This document shows positions 10,573-22,300 of a stretch of DNA of 64,000 bases, in pieces. The notes beneath the pieces are model-generated. The model had not been told where the DNA came from. It made no database searches and was given only the letters and a program-made list of their open reading frames with translations. The translations under genes and the position numbers were made by a program. Source of the DNA: Hydractinia symbiolongicarpus (lineage: Eukaryota; Cnidaria; Hydrozoa; Anthoathecata; Hydractiniidae); NCBI RefSeq assembly GCF_029227915.1, contig NC_079888.1:11949001-12013000 (forward strand), given 5' to 3'. The stretch's first letter is position 1. Every line of letters begins with the position of its first letter.

Positions 10573-13285
10573 TAAATGAAACATTTTTTCTAACTTTTTT
10601 AAAGTTTTTTTTTTTTTTTTTGACGTGTGATAACTCATTACACTACAGAGAATTTGAGGACACTCGATCCGCCATCTTTGTTTGGGAAATTGCAACCGTG
10701 TTCGCGCCATAAGGCTCTGTATATCTCATATATGAGTGAAATTCTACCGTAATGGAATAATGGTTCTAAATTGAAAAGAAAACCGCTCTATATTTTACTA
10801 TAAGACTTTAAAAAAGGTTTTTTAAAAATCTGCTATTTTAGAAAATGTTAGGAGAAATCGATATTTTCCAAATTTTAATGTTTTTAGGAAAACGTGACAG
10901 GTGATGGAAAGACGTCATTATATATATAAGTTCAAAAAGACACTATGCTGTATATAAACCATGAACGCAACGGGATTTATGCGCGTTTGTTATACACGAG
11001 TTATGGATCGCATATTTTGTCAATGTTTATTTTTGTTGTACTAAATTTTTTAATCTAATAGGTGCAAGCATAAATGAGTCTTACTCAAGTTACACTTGCA
11101 TTTCATCAATTTTAAGTGTCGAAAATATAGTTGTACTGTGTTTGTCTCTTTCATGCGATCCTATCCGACCTTTTATGCGTTTCTCACCTCCTCCGTGGGC
11201 ATCTTTTTTGAAGTAGTGGTCCTGGGAGTGGCCGTTGAAGTAATAATAATCAGGAAAATATCAGGAAATTTTTTTCCTTTTTATGAAATGTCAGTTAAAG
11301 GTCAGGAATTTTAGGTTTAGATGATCAATCAGGACTATCTTCATATTTCAAAATGTTGACAGGGATTAAATTTTAAAATTGTTCCAAAATAATTTTTAAT
11401 CAGCTGTTTTATCAATAGGTTTGTTATTAAATTTTACATTTTCGAGGTAATTCAAGGTTAAAGAAGCTGAAAAAGGTTTTGTAATCAAAAGAGTTAATAT
11501 TGAGTGGACACTCTAAATGACCTTTCACTTGTCCATTCTCTCATCCTTTCTAAAAATCAATTAAATACATTTAGTGTTTTTGTAAAAAAAAAATAAAAAA
11601 CGTCCCCACCCCCTGTCATATAAACAAAGCGCCAAACAATGACCATTTCTGACTCTATTCCCATGTCTGCATTAAACTTTTAAACATGGCAGCCATTAAA
11701 AAGTGAAAACAACGAAATATTCCCCAACAGTCTGACATTAAAATTTATGTGAGCCCAAAATTTGCATTTGTCGAATTGATAATTGTTAGGTTTTTCGCCA
11801 GCACTAATTTTTGACAATGTAAAACGTAATTGAAAAACAAAGTTGTAAAGGAAGCAAATAAGGTTACTACGGGTTTTAAAAGCAAGTGAAAATTGAAAAT
11901 CAAGTTGGGAGATGCTTATACGAAAAACACAGTCAGGCTTATTGGAAAAAAATTAAACGTTGCCTTATGGGATAAGAAAAAATCGTTTTCATCCTTTAAA
12001 AGAACAGCAACAAAACTAAAGGTATAATTACACAAGGCAAGCTTAGACAGTGTAAGTGGTGTTAAATAAGCCTTGTTGTGTAGAAGGAATTAAAGTCTGT
12101 GTCTAATTAAGATACGCATAAAACAAGAAAAAACACAAACCAGTAGGATTCACCAAGATTAGCATTATGCCTAGGATCTGCTTAAATATTTCCACTATCA
12201 GAGCCTGAATATGCTGAATATATGCTTGTATAGATTGTATTATTTAGCAGATTGGAATTATTCTTTTATATTTTTGTGAAATTTTAAACATTTTTTCAAT
12301 AATTTCTAAATATTTGCTTTTCCCAAATATCAATCAAGCAAAAAAATCCACAAAACATGAAAATTTCCCGCCTTAAAGATCTTGGTTTAAAAAAACACTT
12401 ACTTAAAAAAACACAGCCAGCTAGTCCAGGAGAAATTGTTTTTATGCTCACGTAAAATTATTTTGTTATGTTTTTATCGTTTAGAGCCAGCCCTTCTACC
12501 TGGGACAGATCTTTTGCACATAAATACAATGCTATAACTAATCAACCAACACCACTGAAAGTTCTTTTTATTCTATAAAACATTTTTTACATCAGGTGTT
12601 TCTCCCAAAATTAAAAACGGATTCGAAACAAAGATAAAACAGGGTTATAAAACTTTTAACAAACAGTCTTTTATTTCACATCCGTTAACAATATATTTTA
12701 GGTTAAAAGGAACAACATAAGCGATGTTCTTACAGTTTGTTTCCAGACCCTTTCGTTAATCTAAAACCAAAAACGCTAGTAACGAACTTGGTTCGTTACT
12801 TTAAAACAAGTCATATGAAACATTATTTTTACACTTCAACACCTGAGCATTTTACTATTTAAAGGTAATGTTTAAAATTCGCACCCAGGGCAATTTTTTT
12901 TCTTCGACACAAACTAGATCCCAGAAATAACTTAATAAATAGAGTCGATTTTTAAACTATATTTAATATGTTAAAATAAGACATAATTATTATACTACTT
13001 AATTCATATAGGACTTCATAACAAGCGAGTGATAATAATTTACAGGTTCCATGCTATTTATTGCAGTTACCTTATCTTTAAAGTACACACAAACTAACGT
13101 AAAAACATAAAATTTGGCTTGCGAAAGTTAAGTTGCTAGAATTGGTTCACGATGAATTTTATCGTGCCCAACATGGCATGGTAAGTCTCGATATTTCCTT
13201 TTTTAATTTTAATGTTGATGCAACAACGATGATCTGGATCTAAAGTATCTCTTATATGCGGACAGATTTACTTTGCAAATTTTCG
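10573..13285. other. intergenic, no gene seen
   Basis: AT-rich sequence with poly-T (10606-10621) and scattered homopolymers. I found no supported exon on either strand. UBL4A on the minus strand ends at 13286, so its 3' UTR and polyadenylation site must fall here; AATAAA-like words occur but I cannot choose one. Confidence 0.5.
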
Positions 13286-13360
13286 TCAAACTTTTAATTT
13301 ACGGGCAGCGATTCTTTCAAGGTCGTCTAAACTCATTGTTGTCAACAGCTGCTCGTAGTC
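13286..13360 (-). CDS. UBL4A: UBL4A exon 4 (stop codon)
   Basis: Acceptor TTTATTTTGCAG. It codes DYEQLLTTMSLDDLERIAAR plus KLKV and a TGA at 13288-13286. It aligns with the human C-terminal region (DYERSLSRLTLDDIERLASR), so the end is secure. It lacks the last dozen or so residues of the mammalian protein. Confidence 0.92.
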   Translation of the reverse strand, partial: DYEQLLTTMSLDDLERIAARKLKV

Positions 13361-16300
13361 CTGCAAAATAAACAAACATAAAACTTACACCAGAAAGCAT
13401 TTTAAAAACCATTCTTGCTGCGCCTAATGTTCTCTGAAAATTTGGCTATATAAAAAAAATAATCATTTGCAACTGAAAGGTTGCGAAACCATGAGAAATA
13501 ACTTTCGCGATTGACAATTTCGATGATTTCGGCGAGATTAACTTTCGCCATACGCATAGTTGCCAACCATTTCAATTTGTTCACATAATTCTATATTAAA
13601 GATATTTTGGAAAACACACAAACCCTTGTCTTATCAGCAACCCCTCCCCCCCCCTCTTCAATTAGCCAAATGGAGAAAAATTTTGGTAAATATTTTAATG
13701 CAAAAGTCAGCTATTGTTCAGCCGCTCTAAAACAGACCTAAGTATAAAAATCTTATTTAAATATCTTGTGCATATAAAAATAAAAAAAATGGCTTGATTT
13801 GGAGTTAAACGAACAAATCAACCGAAGAGAAGCTTAAAAATAGTTTATGATTATGAATGTTTCAGTTTTTTGAATTTAAATTAATAGGTAATTTTTATAG
13901 AAAAGTATTTAGAAAAGGTTAAAAGATGTGAAAAATAGCTTGAGATATAATAGATACATATTATAAGATAAAAATATTGCATTTTTTGGTATGATATATA
14001 CCAAAGATATCGTACTAAAAACAATGATCAGAGTCTTTTGCCAGTACTGAAAAAATGTCTTACTAAAAAGAGCAAGTAAAGTAAGAAAGAAATGATAATG
14101 TATAAAACATACTTTTTGGTACTGCTTCATGATTTTTTGAACATCCGGTGTAGCATATTGCTTGAGTAAAATACTTTCTAGGGTTTTCCAAAAGTCATCT
14201 ACAGCATAAACTGGTGCTTCAACAGTAACAGGAGCTGCCTGAGTTTTAGTTATGACATGAATCTTGCAATTCTCACAAATTCCGTATTCTGAAAGTTTTT
14301 TATCATCTGAAATACAATGTGTCATATGTCACACACCACATTTGGATAAACTTGGTTGGGACAGTTGTCATTATACATTTACATAGTCTCACAATAAAAC
14401 TACTGACATATGAACATATAAAAACACCTATGAAGAAATTTAGGAAACTAATTGCTAAAACACATATGTTAAAATCATCGCAGACAAAAATAGTTGTGCT
14501 GTAAATTATTGTGTCCTAGCAAGATCCTATATTACTCCACACCTTTGTTAACAAATGTATATTCTATCCTTGTTAATGAAGTTTATTAAAAATAGATTAA
14601 AAATAATTGCAAATAGATTAAGATATCTCAATAATTTATGGTGGAGAATACCATAGCACAGCCTCAAACCACAACGTCGCAAGTTTATTTTTTTTCCAGT
14701 TTTTGATTTGCAACTATTTTTGTTTGCAAAGATTTATCACCAAATATGGCAAATTATTAACTAACTTGATAAGGTTTTTCCTTTATATACAAACTTTTGA
14801 AAAGCCACAGGTATACCACTCCTTTCTTCTACCTTTGCTTTGACTGCTTCAACAATGTCATATCCAAGAACCTGGGAACAAAAATATACAGTAAAAGGCC
14901 ATCAAAACTTTTCTACCATGCTTACAAACATTTTTCCTGAAATTTTTCACAGAAAAGAACAAAAGTTTATTAATTACTTCATTAAATTTGTTTTTATTTT
15001 TCAGTATCCAAGTATTAGTTATTTAGATTTTGGATATTCCTCAATTTAAATTAGAGAGGTACTGCAGTATGACTAGCAGTACTTCTATGAAATCATACCC
15101 AGGACTTCATAAGAAAGACAACATTTTTATCTCTATTTTCATTTTTAAATTTTTAAATGACTTTAACAGAATTATATAGATTTTTCATTGGGTCATACAG
15201 TACATATATATTTATATAACTAATTATTTTGATTTTGCAATCAATCTTTTGAAATAAAGAAAACCTCCTAAATGTGTCATGCACCCTTATCTCCATAGAT
15301 TTTATATCATATCAAATCAAGCAAAAATTCCTCGGGATGCTTGTCGTGTTTAGTAAAAATGATATTCTTAAGGAAAATAGTTAAAAAAATATTTGTTTAG
15401 AGAGATTGTAAGAGAATTCATATCCTGTAATGTCCTTATCTTATAGCAAAATTTTCTTATTTTGTGTTATATTGGAAAAAAGAGGCTTGTGTTCTTATAA
15501 AAAAGATGTATGTATATTCCGTGTTGTTTGAAGTACCTTGTCACCAGTATGTATTATATTTTGCTAATCGTTTGCTTTAGTGCCGCAAAAATGCACCTAA
15601 TTTGAGAAATGGGATGAAGGCTGAGTCATTAACTGTCCTCCCAGTTCAACAAAAATTTTGGCTAACTGAATGATCTTGATTTTTGAACATGATACTCAAC
15701 ATAATAACATAATCAGTGTTCACTTTAGCTGTAATATGTGGTTACCACCTACGAAGGGGCTGGGTTGATGATATCTTTGTAATTCATTACATGTCTTAGA
15801 AAAGTACTATAATTGTAGGGATCTTGGAAGTAACGATCTTACAATCATCAGGTTTGAAAACGGTTTTTGAAGACGATGTCCTTTATTAACACACATTACT
15901 CCAACTCCTTACAGCAAATTGGGAAATTATTGGGAAGGTTTACCCTGCTGGTTAAATACAAAAAAAAAAAATGTTGTCTTAAGTCTGTGCAGGAAAATGT
16001 TGCTAAGTTTTACTTTTGGTTTATAAATCATTTTTAATTAAAGAATAGAAAGCTGCATGCTTGAGCAAGCACATTCTCGTAGATACTAAAAGTAGGAATC
16101 AGCAGTAACCAACAGTAACCAGCAGTATTTCGAAGTAACCACCAGAGAACCACCAGGATTATAAGGTAACCACCAGAGAACCAACTGTTTTTTAAGTAAC
16201 CACAAGGTGTTGATTTTTATGCACAACACTTCATGACCTTAAAACTACCAAATGTGATAAATAAAAGGGCACCTAGTTTCCAGGGCTTTTTTCTGACACT

Positions 16301-19300
16301 TTATCCTTTTGCCAACTAGCTACTTTTAGTTGTTTTCACGATGTCCAAAAAATGGATTCCGCGAAGATTAATTTTCGAAAAAATATGAATAAAATTCGCG
16401 GAATTCGCAATAATTAACTAACTTAAGTTATTTATTTATTTATTTCGCCTAAAGGCAATAATGGAAACAAGAAGAACAGAATGAAAATAGTGTCTTCAGG
16501 ATTAAAGTTCATTCTTTGTTTGAAATAAAATTTTAAAATATAAACTTTTCAAGGAAAAAACGTTTATATCAAAAGCATAATTTTTTTACCTGAACAGAAA
16601 CCATGTGAGAAAAACAAACGTATATTTTCTGCCAGATGCCACGATGTTTCTCCACAACCTTTATTAATTCATTCCAAATTTACTGTCTACCCCCAAAAAA
16701 TGTCTCGTTTTGGATCCCTCTCTGTATAGTGTTATATTTGGTTTACAATACACAGATTGCAAAATAAAAATCCTTTAATACATAATCTGATTAAGCGGAA
16801 TAATTTTTTAGGAAGCGTTGAAGGAAGTGTGTAATCGCTGCAAAAAATAAACTTAAATTTAATATGGATTCCTCAACAGTGGATACAATGGCAGTAAAGG
16901 TATCTCTCACGCTCGATGACTTCAAACTGTGTAGTTTAATAATTCATTCAATTCATTCGAACTTTAACGTCTACCACAAGAAAACAATTACTCGTTTTGG
17001 ACTCTCCTCTGTATAGTGTTTTTCGTTATATTTAGTTTACAATTCAGATATTAGTTTGTTATTTAAAATATTAATTTTGTTTTTGTTAATTCTTGCGTGT
17101 GGTTTTAAAAGCCTTCTGTCTCAACTGTTGCATAAAGCCTGAGTCACACCAGACATAAACATTTCTGAAAAATAGGTCATGAACAGTTGTGTCATCATCA
17201 TCATCATCATCATTCTCGGCTTAACGTCCGTTTACCATGCTAGCGTGGGTTGGACGTGGATATTAATGACCCTCTTCCAATCTGATCTAGACTGTGTTAG
17301 ATCTAAACTCAACTTCCTCTGTATCAAGTCTGTCCTTATAACCTCCTGCCAAGTCTTTCTCGGTCTGCCTCTGGGCTTTGCCCCAGGAACTATCAAGTCT
17401 CTACACTTTCTTACCCAATTATCCTCCTCCATTCTTTCCCCAGCCAATTCAATCTTCTTATCTGTATAACATCTTTAATTCTACAGAGACTTAGCCTGCT
17501 TCTTAGCTCATCTGAACTCTTTCTGTCTCTCAGACTGGCGTTACACATCCACCTAACCATTCTCATATCATTCCTTTCTAAACGATCAAGATCTTCCTGC
17601 TTCACTGCCCATGTCTCACTCCGTACAACATAACACTTCTTACACAGGCCTCATACAACCTACCTTTAACCTCAATTGACAGGACTCTGCTAGTCAACAA
17701 AGGAAGTAACTCTCTGAACTTTTTCCAAGCAGAACCTATCCTGCAAGTAACACTTCTTCCAACACCCCCTTCACTGCCCAACATATCACCTAAGTAACAG
17801 AAGTTCTCAACTATCTCTAACGAGCCACTGTTGTACATCATTAAAGCTGGAAATACTTCATTCTCTATAATCTCACCTTCGCAACGCTTGCATACAAACT
17901 GAATGTCAGCTCTTAACCTTCCACTAATACTACTACACTTCTTATGTACCCAATGCTTGCAAGTCTGACAAAAAATTGAGTTACTACCAACCCCTTTCCT
18001 GCAAACTCCACAAGGCCACTTTCCAACTACAAGGTCACACTTGGCTGCAATGCTACTAATCATGACTTCAGACTTTGCTGTGTTTACCTTTAGCCCTTTC
18101 TCTTCTAGTCCTTTCTTCCACTTCTCAAATTTTTTAACTAATTATTCCATCGACTCTGCTATGAGAACCAAATCATCTGCATACAATAACTCCCATGGAC
18201 AACCTGTTCTGAACTCCATCGACAGCGCTTCTAAGACTAGAATAAACAACAAAGGACTAAGTACAGAACCCTGATGTACACCAACATTTACACTAAATTT
18301 ATCACTAAGTGAATCGTTAATCACGACACGACTTCTAGCATTGCTGTACATAGACTGTACCATCGTAACTAGGCACTCATCCACACCTAATTTTCTCATA
18401 GCCCACCAAATAACTTTACGTGGCACTCTATCAAAAGCTTTCTCTAAATCTACAAAGGCAAAATAGAGATCCTTTCTCTTTCCTAAATACTTTTCCTGAA
18501 ACTGTCTGAGTAAAAATATTGCATCTGTAGTTCCACACCCTGGAACAAAACCAAATTGCATCTTATCTATATCAATTCTTTCTCCAAGTAACTTATCAAT
18601 CACTATTTCAATAACTTTCATTACTTGATTAACCAACTTCAAACCTTAATGCATCACCCTTGCCCTTAAAACAATTCACTATTACACTCGACTGCCACTC
18701 ACTCGGAATAGCACCATCCTTTATAATCTGGTTAGCAAGACTTGTAATAAGCTCAACTCCAATATATCCAGATGCTTTTACCATCTCAGCAACAATACCT
18801 GATACTCCTGCAGCCTTGCCAATCTTCAATTTCCTAATAGCCTCCACTACCCATTCTGTCTTGATCTGCATAGCTGGCCCTTCTACAACATCATCATCAG
18901 ACAAATTATCCTCGTCCCAATCAAACTCAGTGTTAAGCAACCTCTGATAATGATTCTTCCAAGCTACCCTATTCTCCTCCTCTGTGCTAGCCAAAACACC
19001 TTCATCATTACGTATACACTTCTCACCTACGACATCTTGATTAGTCTTCTTCATTTGCTTTGCTATCTTGAATACCTCATTGCGTTGGTCTTCCCTTCTT
19101 AACACATCTGCAAATCTGTTTCTCTCTGCTTATGATTTTGCCTTATACACTGCTGGACGAGCGCGACGCTTAGCTTCTATGTAAATATTTTTACTACCAC
19201 CTGACTTCCACTCTTTCCAAAGTTTCCTCTTTTCCTTTATACACTGGTTAACCTCATTATTCCACCACCAGGTCTGTCTATGTCTAGCTGGTCCTTTCGT

Positions 19301-22300
19301 CCACCCACAGGTATCATCAGAAGCTTCTAGAAGACAATTCTTCAAAGTAGTCCAAGTACTTTCAACATTGTCACTATCACATTGACCATTGTGGGCTAAC
19401 TGCTGAACTTTTGCACTAAATTGTCTTGCTACAAATCTCTTCCTTCAGCTTCCAGACTTTTCGACGGGCCTGTACTTTCCCTTGGCTTCTTTAACACTCT
19501 TTAAGATAATATTACAAACCAGCAACCTATGCTGGGAAACACACTCTTCCTCCGATATAACTTTCACGTCCTTCACCACTTTCTTGTCTGACTTTCTAAC
19601 CAGGAAGTAATCTATCTGTGTCTTACAACCACCTGACTCATATGTTATCAGCCTACTCTGTCTCTTACTGAATGATGTGTTGCAAACCACCATGTCCGTT
19701 GCCATTCCAAACTCAAGCAATCTCTCCCCTTCCTTATTTCTGCTTCCAAATCCATAGCCTCCATGCACACCTCTATAACCTTCAGATGACTTTCCAACAT
19801 GACCATTAAAGTCGCCGCCCACCATGACAAGTTCGGTGTCTCCAAACTTTGATGTGACTGCTATTAACTCATCATAAAACTTATCTTTATCTTCCTCACT
19901 GAGTCCACACTGTGGAGCATAAACTGACAGAAAAGTGACAATCCTATTACCTATCAAAAACTTTATCACTATAATACGACTATTAACACGCATAACATCT
20001 ATTACTTTTTCTACCCACTTCTCTGCAACGAATATGCCAACTCCTCCATATCCATCACTATTACCAATCCAAAAAAGCTTATACCTTGCCCTCCTACCTT
20101 CCACAAATCTCACTGAAGCTCCTCTCCACCTGACTTCCTGAACACAACACATATCAACAGATCTATGTTCTAACATTTCAACTACTTCACCTGCTCTACC
20201 TCTCAGAGTACCAACATTTACACTAGCCATCCTCAACCTAGTGTTATCCGCCTTATGATGTGATAGCTGGGTAACGGTCTGACGATGCTCACACCTGACA
20301 TCTGTCCTACCGTGCGCGACACCTTCACTCCTTAGAGTTCCAGCTCCGTTTACGCAGTTTGTCTGATCAACTATTCTTACGGCCATTAATAAAGAGTTTT
20401 GGCATTGTTTTACAGCTGGATGCTCTTCCTAGCGCCAACCGTTCACAGACCGGACTGGGTGTTTTTAAAGTGACACCATCACTATGTGGCATTTCATGGG
20501 ACTTCCACAATCGCCCCTTTAAACTAAGGTATGGTGGAGGACGTTCAACTCCTCTCTTGTCTCCTAAAGAGACCCTTCACCAGCATGTGTACATTATAAA
20601 ATGTTTCACATTCGAAGCGGTAGTTGTGTTTATTTCGTTTTATCTATTAAACTGGTCGTTTTTTTGTGGTCATTTAAAAAACTTCTGGTTCTCCGTTGGT
20701 TACTTCAAAATACAGGTGGTTCTCTGGTGGTTACTTCATAATACTGGTGGTTACTTCAAAATACTGCTAGTTCCTACTTTTAGTAAAGGCGGCACATTCT
20801 TTACAAAACAGTTGGTTATTCAATAATTCTGCAAAAACGCTGAACGATCAGGTTTGTTTGATAGCTTGGCATACGTCATTTGTTTTCTTACATTTGCTTA
20901 CCTACTAGATCGTTTAGGAGAGAAAGGTCTCCATTGCAGTCTGATCGATATCCAAAAATGGATATGTCAATTATATCCAAATGTGGATATATGGCCCGAT
21001 TTAGTGAAAAAAGCATAATTTACCCTCTTTTTCTGACAAATTGCTCTAATATAATATCTTAAGCAGGATAAAAATTGTTACAAAATATATCACCAAAAAG
21101 GATATTTTCTAACGCTTCTTTACCAGTTTTCTGCGTGTTTTTAGCTTGTGTCAATCAAACAAATTATTTTTCAAGTTGGTTAACAGCGAGCGTAATATTT
21201 TTCAAAAGTTGTCATTTTACTTGTCTTTCATGCAAATTAGATTGGTTCCAAGGTTTTAAAGGTATACTATCTATACCTTTCTGAAAGCCAAAAGTTTCTT
21301 CTTTAACATAATGTAGGATTTGTATTAGGTACGCTTTTTTTACTCCGAGGTACGTTTTAGAAAATCAAGTAACAGATTTGTATTATCAAACCGCCCTAAA
21401 CACCCGTCCATTTTTTCGTTTTTTCCCTGATTATGTTTTATCCTGTTTCCCCTGGTTTTTCCTGAAGGATCGATGGCGGGTTAGCTGCTTGCGTTGCTGC
21501 GCCCATTATATCCGAGAGTGAATATATTCCACAGTCAGGGAAATCCTCTTAACTAAACTGTATAGCTTAATTTGGAGATTTCCTGAATAAGCTGTATCAT
21601 ACAGCTTAATTAGGTGGCATACATCTAAATTAGGAGGTAGAAAAAGTTTTTCCCTGATTTCTCGAAATATGTAAATTTTAGCAGAATCACCGCTGCAGCT
21701 CTTTCATTGTCAGTTTGACCACTATATTATAAAAGAAGAACGGTATTTCCAGCACCCTGGGTTCAAAAGATAGTCTATTTAAGCTGTACTGAAGTTAAGA
21801 TGTCACGTCACATGATACATCCCATTTAAGCGGATATTTTTAAAACTTCAAAATTAGCGGATCTCCGGGGTGCTAAGAAAAAACTAATGTATTGGAGATG
21901 TTTATATGCACGTCAATATTGGATTTATTCAGTTAGATAGGTGCTAAAATTCAGATGTGTGTTTTAGATGATTAAAGTTTTGTACATCTTAACTAAGCTG
22001 TAAAACGCCTAATTAGACTGTACCATACATCCTAATTAAGCTGACATCTAAATTAAGCTGTACAGCTTAATTAAGAGAGGATGTCTCTGACTGTTCAAAA
22101 CATATGCAGTTTTGGATATCGATTAGACTGCATTGTTGGCGAAGGTAGCGGATTTCATAAAAATGGCAAAAAAGAATGCAATATTTATAAATTATATTGA
22201 CAAATTATGCAAAATAATTGGTAAATTCCGTAATAATATAACATTACTACGATATAAGAAAATGATTTTTTTGAAGTGGGAGGTAGCTAGAGAGGTAGCT

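Larger units (their letters stand above)
16084..20785. mobile_element. TIR element with subrepeat-built ends, interrupted by a LINE
   Basis: The left end (16084 to about 16225) and the right end (about 20645-20785) are inverted copies of each other: TACTAAAAGTAGGAA, then several AACCAGCAGTATTTTGAAG and AAGTAACCACCAGAGAACC subrepeats. The TIRs are about 130-140 bp and differ slightly. A third end-type copy lies at about 30280-30500. The space between the ends is mostly an RTE-type LINE, so this looks like a non-autonomous DNA element that received a LINE. I see no clear target duplication. Confidence 0.65.

Noticed and set aside
16864-16905. Plus-strand ATG exon (MDSSTVDTMAVK with GTATCT donor)
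   Set aside because: It sits within a duplicated repeat region in the UBL4A intron and I found no exon for it to join.
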